Shown: one piece after another, positions 63,201 through 64,000 of the stretch
How positions within the stretch are numbered: position 1 is the stretch's first letter
Layout of the letters: each line of letters begins with the position of its first letter
Assembly (NCBI GenBank): GCA_050246795.1
Contig: JBFWVJ010000001.1
Coordinates: 62,001-126,000, forward strand
Direction of reading: 5' to 3'
Length of the DNA stretch: 64,000 nucleotides
Origin: JBFWVJ01 sp050246795
GTDB lineage: Bacteria; Patescibacteriota; Gracilibacteria; JAUYGZ01
Notes under the pieces: model-generated
Told to the model about the DNA's origin: nothing
Databases searched by the model: none
What the model saw: the letters and a program-made list of their open reading frames with translations, nothing else
Made by a program: the position numbers and the translations under genes

Positions 63201-64000
63201 TTGATCCGCTCGGAAATATTTATGTGATTGATCAATTCAATTACCGTCTTCAAAAATTCAATAGTTCCGGGGTCTTCCAAGGCTGTATTGCGGGAGGTGT
63301 TTCTGGATTCCAAAGTCCATGTTTGAGTTTCGGAGGCGGTTCTGCTGATGGTCAGTTTAATGATCCATTCTCGGTCGCCATCGATGTTTTTGGAGACATC
63401 ATTGTCTCTGATAGTTTCAATCAGCGCCTTCAGAAATTCGATTCATCTGGCGTATTCTTGTGGAAGGTCGGGACAAGTGGCACTGGAAACGGACAGTTTG
63501 GGACAAGGGTTTATAAAGTGGACACGGATCCGATTGGCAGAATATACGCAGCTGATGGATGGAATAATCGTATCCAGATCTTTACCGCTGATGGGTCATT
63601 CTTTGATGCGTTCGGTACTTCTGGATCTGGTCCAGGAGAGCTTGATTTGCCATATGGAGTTGCTCTTGACGAAGACTTTAGGATCTATGTTGCTGACACC
63701 GAAAATGATCGTATTCAGACATTCACTCCGGGAGGGGTTTTCACCTGGACTGTCCCCAATGCAGCCACTTCACTGGCAAAAATCCGAGCTACTGCAGTCG
63801 ATGAAGCCCTGAATGCTTCCCAAGACACCAGCGACGCGGTTTTCTCGATCGTGGTGGATGATGAGCCGCCGACGGGAACGATCACCTATGATGGCGGCAA
63901 TGGTCCTGGAGAGGATTTTGAGGTCAATATCGAGGGAGACAATGACTTCACGATCATGGGGACCGCTACGGATGTCGGGACGGGGGATTCAGCCATCACC
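36257..64000 (+). CDS. giant LamG/Ig/FG-GAP/NHL surface protein (3' partial)
   Basis: One frame is open from ATG 36257 (in-frame TAG at 36224 upstream) to the window edge: 9,248 codons with no stop in the codons I read through. A TM anchor lies at residues 9-33. An acidic Glu/Ser/Pro-rich stalk (about 135-275) follows, with two DUF7948/SBBP-like regions (about 650-790, and about 1440-1580 ending FPIAIDPSV). Then come 13 LamG-like modules of about 170 residues, four recurrent Ig-like domains containing FTCTNADSSPR-type motifs, two Gly-rich repeat blocks (about 4695-5590 and 6198-7130), each closed by a HCMDRVH...FTQPDIDNF module, a Big-like domain (about 8355), about seven FG-GAP/VCBS repeats and about six NHL repeats. 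CxxGxC pairs in the LamG modules suggest disulfides. Role inferred: adhesion or surface display. The C-terminus is outside the window. Confidence 0.93.
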   Translation, partial: MNRKLEFLRIGVWVSTLSMLALVGVLLLFLVAGRLKTSLLYALPVDESQRVNWIELPEFGIVKSQYFQEGDDRLLELYRAQETESSYFMGLYDAELFRSGETAPQPSEPLSWTQKIRRFIAAIFWGERWDSGVAQVLEDDLTSPLEEVNPEPVEVVDEPSGEESITEEPVSEELESIDPSEDEDPISEASVSEGEQSFSTDAASSETEVVEELESGESALDEGLSSSTDSQEGENIEIAPAVSTEPSEVSPEEVLSEEPPQVTFEERLRTLETEVLNVSEEDVLSRRREVLQATPDVLVRLGKDFSLDVDAFSPESDFHLRFQAEEGYGSWFRQGMVHFQPEENNLVVSYHYDQENRVLKEWMVFLSAPSESFQFHRTLVDPTSYQVRRLIGGEYVISTTELGDDRAFILSRPRVIRESITDLQAPVETYYNSGTFTMVFEGDVEQQYPLLVEREWRMPSLEELEELQAMDTTALERIKNQRQLDLLQSIPFSYESNLGQYGQEVLFSGFKHHASYFLKKNEIVGQWFIPYEDQGRNPLNIDVVSNGESSIDDQGSQTGAFGYGYGYESDDFIENEDRSIVCRETRPLLTRLLRENDKRYVFGTLRQLFVQVSDSVEVVSSDIDRITNHLIRGNTFSQWFSGVESTPQVMYENLYEGIDLIVGADDIGLTQTYVFHEGAERSALVWRYRGNEEVSLMKNGDLVVDLGVCEVGFEKPYAVYLDESRELLNAKYTMAGRRGISFEVNSPEDGRDFIIYIKISEQRTNCLQNPVYEEDITIVPLFDETYYLAGYTSAPFSTPSISDEYQCLEGKSFDPEIRLVDFSTRKTLFKTVFGGSQRDTIESLVLDISGVGLDGDASLEVFVDDVLREDRSANETENLANSLDLVLSQPKIFLTVSGQTLSEDFPGLAYMMDDADVRSAAFEFKLDENGLISINDESLLVLAQPRVVPENILNPEVLEADGDLENAGQSEVETVTEISEVGELRGAAELPPEESLGVVELGPAGSADVELLPEGEVENDAFVPPSFEPEVPVELEVDRSEIFEEVLQELFGENIGEYRLSFVTLSDDLVEIRFMDTQSNQLVFSFVIDLSVLEESLIQPPNESSSDLQSFWKNFFYRQVFAQAMVEGAQAVDAEQRAELIEEIRQGLVRVRLDEAIPRLESSEGKVFSRTGTGSEFIVENVLYLSNTNDGAGVYICADDQVASVEDVNDDCESRLVFSRDDIRYEVRKNGFFVQLVSAEGEVLADDFETATQYRVAGPGQMGVGIFGFQNDEWTTLEPFQEIRDDLIRTFSVSKSIDPDAPLVYETDDEFFQGELDASALATAGALMSDAELEQKDSEGWIAPQQARKAEELEPLKFEQQGFFRSLFVSPRPVFEDERLQRAFDGLAGEDAELFDELIRTPVRGVKLPEVVSLPQDNRLVARLKKDFQQGVQYQGAGMEMVLRPGWEGIFQPQYLNGLLQYVNTTNNNEIVSTMYDPELKRHKEWITVMQRPESGLSYRWELVNAQQYSVARQTNGDFLVDFQDGAPGSFRIKKPYFIDGNGDRQEEGFSWDYADGEFILHFEKMENVVFPIAIDPSVELNDGDTSLSVGDDLSSALIDFPTGNTAAYTWSYDDGSAKTLMSLNVPYNTGTILDFSGNSHFVGLSGSASYTASGKVGGAMTFSNSGFNESVSAQTLFSPSEGTVELWMRPTGTAVTGSVAYDLAVVTSTEGGTAFGISRGVGAGSLDRIWFWNNDGSHDEIGITYTVDEWVHVAWVHDGGTLYAYKNGALATSTTSGDTLNLNDPFQFGGFGNSFYNFTGDIDEFRVYPRALSAQQIAQNYADGNSGLGGPTQILSQETVAGEVWDLDVTAILNSTGAVGSTYNSGNTVTIQAIDVEINSGNSTLAAGNDLTSSVTGVTGGDLVSYSWQYTPSGGSATNFTIVNLPMDEESDGLTDVSGESNDGTANGDLAYTTSGCLIGGCVTFDGTGDYIDIGDIGSTGPATVVMWLNTNTFTGDRRLIGQLSGASSQAGALRIDSTQIESWDGSAWEVLVSSALVSQIGINSWFQLAVVYEGGNATAYINGVPQNTTTTNFDFNGVSMGIGSLFIGSLGAYFDGEMDDFQIYSQALTADQIRTLCATADAGGDSSCINGVASSGGSPGTVTIDETQLALGDAWGLTVTPVTTSNGSVGASASAGYTVTILGELESGDVAISNAVSGNIGVDQNVEATFTKPSPWTGTLGYRWQVDSGSGYDDFASLNLPGDSSVTDISGEGTNGTLANGAAFTTSGCQIGGCFSFDGTDDYINVPSGFTNTVQGDDTHTVSIWFKADDFGSPGDVLYDAYGLGATDFWLEYNTTVGFYWAVGGSYRTYTGMTLSTGTWYNVTVVKTGAGNSGDLYLNGVLQSSFSGSLGNTPNSNSDLYFGRYRNAGYYVDGNLDEIKFFNRSLSAEQVLQLYNDGVNSDATLRTGGPTQISYSDHASGEDWKLFNYEITSAGDVGPAIEATNSPVTITTPTVDVVAGSNTGTSSDIDLAFTCTASDSTSRTIEMTYDVDADASYDHSMTITSVPSGVTIDIQSDKTVLSNVPCSSGTSNNTVTWASDQDGVGVFATQTIRVRYSLVDITDSAQSDNTSTSFNVSNSISFTVNSGTATLDIENDLTTSASGLGSGIIAGYQWQVDSGSGFTPMMMLNMPMDEESDGVEDLSGNNYDGTLAGAGVYTSSGKVGGAMSFSGTDSQVTVADNALDTLFDRDDSFTISAWVKSSAGSYQWIVSKITTGNVGFNFYMETGGQLALSLVANGSTYSARRGATSVRDNTWHHVVGTYDGSGRVAGIRLYVDGVEQTYTTIGSDNLGLFSISNTQNLEIGGRSFNDFHYNGSIDEVQIYPRVLTQEQITHLYNDGAAGVAGPRTWDELELDFGSTYDLDLFPIDTAGVVYSAILDANKDPDNGVEITDSTFTGTDVCLNAGSQHSSCSSPDSAADLEDDTYSYAAGITGAQKGIRHWVVDEDGAGGGVAEDYASVVMPFNIRQSQYDFSGGDHHGILRGAKTLSSASCKVGRCVDLSGTGDRVEINDFDETGDSGSELTVMAWVKWSGGSEMHVVSHYDYGNTQSSWAIGAHPSATTKMRVIAVNDGSYTANNGTLDFYSSVTAWDNTWHHVAFTFDHGLLKLYIDGVRDTSVTKASNGPFPALHNSTAKIAVGGMYNNGSFSNESNGLVDEVMIFPRVLSAEQIAQIYSTSNAGSFGLQTILAEEYTSAANIWSLPSSITKITDSGILGDSVVSSNTITVSDDFASSGAVCLGAGSAPGSCPSATTTLNVGQALTTKIDNLPAGSSGAYRWAKNSSNAAAINIPFNKGQTQYDFSGNAQDGTVTGGAGYVTVGKVGGALEFDGVSGYVNRTLSTNYSNEGTISVWFKPDAVNVNQYLVWYGVATAGQSRSMYLNSSGQLQFIGWSGDLNGIRPSSSVSTFSAGQWYHLAYTWKGEDGVVVYVNGAEAYTSPTAKARATLALNPITTQNLYIGREVTVSSNYFRGTMDEFQMYGSALNAGQIAAMCNAGDSDGDCSDGIDAGQGISGPLQIVDGDYLFGDVWSLESLTRLSSGGVIAGSKTSANTITIADDFDTAGLVCLGAPSAPGSCAGATNDTADYDLAEDIESRVENLTVGDTAAYKWKINGTDVMRLNIPFNVGTLQNFGSLTITPVDYRGAYIVEDCQVGACLSLTGADSKNLGDLSLVDGLEDFTIAAWVNPDILTGQWSRLASEELVYFVGRYDANVAFYLGSGSAWNTSATSGLGTLTAGQWQHVVWQKQGTTARTYINGVLGGTTTAPATVGTTSRPNCLGAYESTVGGPCDEGQFWAGDMDELQVYPRALSLAQIQAICAAGDAAGDGDCTNGVAQGGGEAGPQTIVYQELEAGDVVTLPGSVQHITDAGTVGDDRPSENQVTVVDSFSLNADVCIGKGIDIVSIPGDCTSPVEESDLTPADNEVGVKVDNAPGTVSLVNRWQRASGEKMTVLQVPFDNHTAGFIQDLSGNNLDMIPVNGAAYTDTGCLYGGCYSFDGTNDHVFTANMTTPLRNDNSITMALWFKANGAGVLVTELGSQAVNSGSGHASWIEVNASGEVRVRVWNLTSILVGTISGFPDGNWHHVVLRFDDLTNSLNGYLDGVKSGTTISGNRSVFAAQYFGLGVTDTTNMGTSAYFNGLMDEFIISHEVWSDDQITKLYNDGANGRPSLSIISRDETHLGDVWQPTVQAITTTTGRIGGVIQSSNTYTVTGEVSAGDFEIGNAVFNNPNYEIAEDVTIDSDFTGSLTNSSVAYQWTVDGLPFAVLNLPGDVEATDISGNALDVVLQEGVGVISSDHNGYAYNFNANSGYVNVANNVVLNPASTLTVSAWVKGTSVGTSETIVANSTGCASSGYLLWLNQNNVGVGRPSFYVGNGPWLDAPGNIVVSNGSWHHVVGTYDGNTVRLFVDGVLVASDSSGRTGESLASSNPLQIGESTYCGNPYGGLIDDLQVFDTALAEPMIAKMYSSGISGPANVRGSLVEIAPQTHSIGEEWDLVGYEVSGEGYLSPSFQADQAPVDIVAAATTVLDFNPDTPSSPYRVNDQITFTCTNADSSPRDIYLYYRTDGLAPTVSDTQATVVSASSGGNSLLVFNNTIYDVPCSSGGSTISFEWDVGSDGVGLGGVTQNNVRLTAAADVFGQPLDSTNAFDVVGPIVITTCTGQDLSSLGATASSDILCNCTSGTIKADTTGPSFTPQSYRSLALNNACQLTQTATGSGNIIKTNLILTNFMKIGVNASINVNGLGASANFKIDPTQSTTATVSGASPSYGGVTANDVTAAYGSYSDPQYPGSGGNAGPAGGYVSISTADFTHNGTIAANGTNVVCGSSTGSGGGVKITTTGVLSGSGTISADSGNCTNGGGASGGGRIAFYYTNAGNINPTSPEDLYTINARAADADGSGSPGTIYVQDNSLVPSTYADGEGKLIISNGSIANTKSTDGTPVLGTVNLYELEINRARVTAETLVVENTITLTNGSDLRHDEMTSLGAIKRLVINSPNADLIINDTSTINVVGLGPLPNNKIDPAQSTTNAVAGASTAHGGVPGNNVSEAYDSYTDPQYPGSGGGSGAGGGYVSILVDAFNLGASAAINASGPNVVCGSSASGGGVKITTTGVLSGSGTISADSGNCTNGGGASGGGRIAFYYTNAGNINPTSPEDLYTINARAADADGSGSPGTIYIQDNSLVPSTYADGEGRLIISNGSIANTKSADGTPLLGTVNLYELEIDRARVTAETLVVENTITMTNGSDLRHDEMTSLGAIKRLVINSPNADLIINDTSTINVNGIGALTNEQINPGTGPGESNTNAVAGANPSHGGVPTGGSLTDAYGDYRDPQYPGSGGTAGPGGGYISISVMDFSLASGALISANATSAPCGSSLGSGGSIKIVTSGELTGTGAIRALAGDCSNGSSSFGGGRIAFFYDSDPAGAVTNNSPETIYSFSARGLDAFNAPGTIYIEDDNASGDVDGEGDLIIDAAGTNSGSTPLITGEIAGGKVSINNLRVVNGANLIVAAPGLCDPNVVRISGTITTTDVTPGTITDNLNTSGAVVVHCMDRVHTYNNVGGATGILKITGSAQDTLSFTQPDIDNFVFEKKFTDTDLSRLVFSLYSDLAYDNSNVDFAGQGVTYDADATRVVINISSLPNLGNEHTLYVPNTNGSGGVFVCPDATNLAETVVECANVVTFNASEVDGLTSKAVGSSPAVTVTLVNATDTGAGNTFYKIAGVTDSGGGPLDFNLTAGDVEISNAVSNEIPEDEDIETAITGDPEDSTVAYQWSVDSNNLMVLNIPGDNPADNIVEDLSGEGNDGTPVNSPTMVTGQIGQSLSFNGSDEYVSLPTTGLLDGLDTFTISVWVRPDVGYASDYRAIYYASDAGGSNNMILQTDLSSGEVRLYMLATLCQTSGYALGEEEWTHIVGTYDGENQRIYIDGALAATCPLTGMISDAGVPKNIGRYEGGSQYFPGEIDELQLYPRTLSAVQVAYLYADGNAGNGGPTKISPMEHEIGQEWNLDFVELTASGYVGSSILADNSPVEIVAAATTTLDFVTDALSGFNPDTTGQELRNADRVSFTCTNADSSPRNIIVEYKVGVGSYTAATLTSATVVGGSALTVNGNAILGADCGDTPDTIGFVWDFYADGLTTTTADVVLKVTADLGAAPNDETLDFDVTPPSDLCAATGEASDLRLTASETSFDNTDIIIIDCTFTIDGAHSFTSVTIGNGVGTNDSILNHSETTTSTEYKLDIETTDDFTIESDGAVNVTGRGYRPGYTENNTLYGVVGCAASISGSHGGLGGADSNTPSTYDSLINPVLSGSGEGNTACGPSGAGGGVILLNITGALTNNGEMTADGTGADGQNAGAGGTINITADTIAGTGTMSANGGEPITEAAAGGGGGGRMALTFDTMTFDAADLSARGGLFSSSSSVYNGGAGTIYLKDNQDTYGDLIIDNGGVQAVEELTTLPSTPVNFQNVTVRNYGMALAHPSLSSITDTLLIETNGIFALGTAADPITIDTLTVNNTGTLKQRTTTTSTEYKMRLDITGDVTIGTTGTISADGRGYRPGYTENNTLYGVVGCAASISGSHGGLGGADSNTPSTYDSLINPVLSGSGEGNTACGPSGAGGGVILLNITGALTNNGEMTADGTGADGQNAGAGGTINITADTIAGTGTMSANGGEPITEAAAGGGGGGRMALTFDTMTFDAADLSARGGLFSSSSSVYNGGAGTIYLKDNQDTYGDLIIDNGGVQAVEELTTLPSTPVNFQNVTVRNYGMALAHPSLSSITDTLLIETNGIFALGTAADPITIDTLTVNNTGTLKQRTTTTSTEYKMRLDITGDVTIGTTGTISADGRGYRPGYTENNTLYGVVGCAASISGSHGGLGGTSSSATPTYGSITNPVLSGSGEGNTACSTTFGAGGGVILFDVTGAFTNNGVVTAEGNDAIGVNGGAGGSINITAATISGTGTMSVDGAGTVGVSGGGGGGRMALTYDTMTLAVSNLSAKGGVFVATLDATNGGAGTIYLKDNQDTYGDLIIDNGTVLSSQVSNLFGTSGSTQYSFQDFTVTNNALAEVAAPGACSPNALVLYGTVTSSNGGAVIRTLQTSGPIPVHCMDRVHQYQNYPPTLTFTQPDIDNFDFSKKFSLGGVLQFALHSDLLYTNDNITFGGAYPGNGFLHDTDGERIAIDIPADPNLSTKHTLYIPNVNEGNGVYLCPDATTLAEVLTTCSNFEYFGPAEVDGLTAKTVGGATGVTVTLVNATDTGVGLSSDPTHMYRVFGLNSTGGGPLSYVDFDLNDGAFFVDDDTDGEVTNLTTDGDPGFEAGTIGAYRWTVDAANFMELNMPFNSGSSQTDFSGNSHTGTINGAVIPPSPETACQVGTCLDFDAVDDYVSLAGTFGGGPEATISAWVKVEANTGNFQAVVSPGNQSFIHLQINEQGSGNIAVYTNSPTILLPMINVALGEWHHIVVASQSGSTKAYVDGVEVSSDSTAFSTISSTSALSIGRGFAGGRLFNGMIDEVQIYPRALSATQIAQLYTDGNGGVGGPTAIVSEETTPDEVWDLFITPIDTAGLIGVITFNSANTVIITNEISGGSSFTLSDPTRENENLVSDVTPNPATSTVGYQWTVDPDGDGGDPEEYFMSFNVPFNAGATQRELSGNSGTDGTVTSAVSQTSGCQVGTCMAFDGNADYVTFPDSSAFDFSDEVTLSAWFSTTQADTNGQAIVSQGVASNQYSVLFWASGSTVDDNVGIYINTTSGNYSAGCGKPEGTFFDGGWHHYVGTYNRSTNQLKMYVDGSDVGCGASIIPDEPLLDFAGGVHIGRLPFSTSYLNGKVDEVQIYPRALSAAQIAQLYADGTNANATDRGGPTVISFEEHEVGEVWRLDVFEISAAGSVGPELFVDEVTITEIPVTTLDITTPVGTQEGVFELSFTCTNEDSQLRDILVEYSINGSGGPFSSATISNASTGAVNGSVIEGVDCDDGTPSTTTFDWDSPADDVAREALEADVRVRITAQITSAPSDETNDFTVDNQSVVSLNNGSTEIYGNEDVTAQVTNLGNDTVAYQWKVDPDGAGGSPEENLMALNLPFNAGVQTDFSGNAQGITLSGNAGYTASNCKAGGCLALDGVDDYAVINDAALFNGLTSLTISTWVKNSTLPYAVILGDRYEGSVWESVLLTTDTFILNTSNDGGTRTSIGFTPITDGQWHHVAAVWDGSTMSVYIDGVLDAGPVAFAGTPYSSAQLPYIGAFNSFANPPSESELTGALDEFQIYRRGLSAAQISQLYLDGLGSGASATDGVGGPTLIDANETLGGQIWDLTVTPITSAGSLRSSVDSANTVEILGVQVVSINPPQNDIDVFVSQNVVLVFSEGLNASTVNQANLPVYGSFTGLIDGNYALSTTTVTNDTVTFNPTDDFEVGERVEVVVSSGVESANGSPSQVFVSEFIAEVSEGNADAYVSTAYSFFSIIPRAGDVDGDGDTDIVAVGLANAGVFLNNGDGTFASAVTYALSGANARGLWLADLDGDGDLDIAATSFASAVVSVLLNNGNGTFASSVSYPVASTSLGIHAGDLDGDGYFDLVAVSSSADVLSVLMNNGNGTFAANVTYPNATGAREVTMADLDNDDDLDVVTTGSAVSVFLNNGDGTFATKADYTGGNEHVVAADLDNDGDADLAVGNLFGQLVEIFMNNGDGTFAAKVDYAAPGNVEGLNVGDMDNNGALDVVAVNNTLGSVTIFENNGSGTFSQGSTFAVGTNPSGVALADFNGDGALDMAASAPNDTQVTVLLSDVTPPTVSIVQPNGGESLQAGSSYEIQWYATDNSGFVDTVDLEFTDNNSTYSPIVGATGLASDDHLYTLEFGSLGALDGQFNFPTGITVDSSGSIYVADLNGNRIQKFDSSGNHLMTISGVVPYDVAVDASGNIYFSNSHRLDKYDASGTFLGCIAGGVSGFQNPCTSSSLGTADGQFNFAGGVDVDPLGNIYVIDQFNYRLQKFNSSGVFQGCIAGGVSGFQSPCLSFGGGSADGQFNDPFSVAIDVFGDIIVSDSFNQRLQKFDSSGVFLWKVGTSGTGNGQFGTRVYKVDTDPIGRIYAADGWNNRIQIFTADGSFFDAFGTSGSGPGELDLPYGVALDEDFRIYVADTENDRIQTFTPGGVFTWTVPNAATSLAKIRATAVDEALNASQDTSDAVFSIVVDDEPPTGTITYDGGNGPGEDFEVNIEGDNDFTIMGTATDVGTGDSAIT
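38200..38640 (+). other. DUF7948/SBBP-like region of the giant protein
   Basis: YENLYEGIDLIVGADDIGLTQTYVF, then NGDLVVDLG and KPYAVYLDE, then YYLAGYTSAPFSTP follow the order seen in bacterial proteins with an SBBP (beta-propeller) region after a DUF7948-like module. The resemblance is by eye only. Confidence 0.5.
41218..49755 (+). repeat. array of nine LamG-like modules
   Basis: Nine concanavalin-fold modules start near 41218, 42122, 43064, 44354, 45350, 46325, 47318, 48326 and 49235. Each has a GG-CF-FDG-DYV entry, a WHHVV-YDG core and a DEVQIYPRALSAEQI exit. The linkers repeat a YQWQVD...LNLP...D-SG-DGT pattern. Four more copies lie at about 53795, 58430, 59320 and 60640. All belong to the giant ORF. 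Confidence 0.85.
50584..52800 (+). repeat. three tandem ~270-aa Gly-rich modules (810-bp period)
   Basis: Units starting near 50584, 51394 and 52204. Units 1 and 2 share an exact 222-base identity (50858-51079 with 51668-51889, offset 810) and lower similarity elsewhere; unit 3 has diverged. Each contains SGGGVKI, ASGGGRIAFYY and LIISNGS-type strands, suggesting a beta-helix or beta-solenoid. Confidence 0.85.
53000..53480 (+). other. capping module 1 of the giant protein
   Basis: HCMDRVHTY, FTQPDIDNF, HTLYVPNTNG, CPDATNLAE and EVDGLTSKAVG reappear in the same order at 57640-58080, in both cases directly after a Gly-rich repeat block. Confidence 0.7.
55118..56955 (+). repeat. exact 876-bp tandem duplication (292 aa) plus partial third copy
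   Basis: Copy 1 is 55118-55993, copy 2 is 55994-56869 with no difference that I found, and the third copy matches for 86 bases (56870-56955) before diverging while keeping the same architecture to about 57440. 876 is a multiple of 3, so the frame is preserved. The units are Gly-rich (AGGGVILLNITG, AAGGGGGGRMALTF, GAGTIYLKDNQDTYGDLIIDNG). Confidence 0.92.
57640..58080 (+). other. capping module 2 of the giant protein
   Basis: Second copy of the HCMDRVH / FTQPDIDNF / HTLYIPNVNEG / CPDATTLAE / EVDGLTAKTVGG module, closing the 876-bp repeat block. Confidence 0.7.
61690..62650 (+). repeat. FG-GAP/VCBS repeats in the giant protein
   Basis: About seven units of the form DLDGDGDLDIAA...VLLNNGNGTFAS, with the Asp-rich calcium-binding-like loop and the NNGDGTF strand typical of FG-GAP/VCBS beta-propellers. 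Seven blades would make a complete propeller. Confidence 0.88.
62840..63740 (+). repeat. NHL repeats in the giant protein
   Basis: About six units such as DGQFNFPTGITVDSSGSIYVADLNGNRIQKFDSSG and GPGELDLPYGVALDEDFRIYVADTENDRIQTF: an NHL beta-propeller directly after the FG-GAP propeller. Confidence 0.88.

Noticed and set aside
36257..64000. TGA or other stop recoding to explain the very long frame
   Set aside because: No TGA, TAA or TAG was met in the frame, and TGA ends other genes normally, so no recoding is needed.

Overview
The window looks like a chromosome segment of a Patescibacteria/CPR bacterium. Peregrinibacteria-like is my best guess, from gene style only; no phylogeny was possible. 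TGA, TAA and TAG all act as stops (TGA ends the 15472-16992 gene, rnhB and a thr leader peptide), so the TGA-as-Gly code of Gracilibacteria/Absconditabacteria does not apply. Housekeeping genes are scattered in short operons. Few genes have a clear Shine-Dalgarno sequence. Secreted SLH-domain proteins, a VanW protein and a giant surface protein suggest an S-layered or attached lifestyle.

Region 1 (1-6.3 kb): a complete threonine operon on the minus strand, in the order thrA (fused aspartokinase/homoserine dehydrogenase), a small unknown ORF, thrB and thrC. Its 5' leader carries a Thr/Ile-rich 18-residue leader peptide, a candidate antiterminator and an intrinsic terminator, which together form a classic ribosome-mediated attenuator. 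RNase P RNA (rnpB) is divergently transcribed next to it.

Region 2 (6.3-18.8 kb): two exported proteins with Asp-rich repeats and SLH-like domains; dnaK under a promoter whose -10 box sits inside a CIRCE operator; a large helical unknown protein; a YebC-family regulator; a PKD/multi-TM protein; a lipoprotein plus SLH-CAP pair; and tRNA-Pro(GGG).

Region 3 (18.8-35.5 kb): a Wzx-type flippase, fmt, rpsL-rpsG, then hrcA-grpE-rnhB on the plus strand (hrcA encodes the presumed CIRCE-binding repressor of dnaK), an unknown gene, fusA, a UPF0126/TRIC-like membrane protein, a VanW protein, a flavodoxin-fold oxidoreductase, a second large helical unknown, a thioredoxin-fold protein, a DUF1761-like protein and a GIY-YIG protein. 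tmRNA (ssrA), with an unusually long 26-residue tag, follows at 35562-35980.

Region 4 (36.26 kb to the end): a single plus-strand reading frame, open for 9,248 codons and still open at the window edge. It encodes a membrane-anchored giant protein with an acidic stalk, 13 LamG-like modules, recurring Ig-like domains, two Gly-rich repeat blocks (270-aa and 292-aa tandem units, the latter an apparently exact 876-bp duplication), FG-GAP/VCBS repeats and NHL repeats. This is the most remarkable object in the window. All short ORFs on either strand inside it are shadows.

Several dispersed short repeat families run through the window. One is a G-rich 9-bp-period repeat (G3N6) that is always G-rich on the plus strand and often opens with GGGAAGGG flush against a start or stop codon. 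Others are a GTAGGTTGTAGG-type repeat found in frame inside two unrelated proteins, and an ACAATGAACGATGAACAATG palindrome family found between genes and inside grpE.
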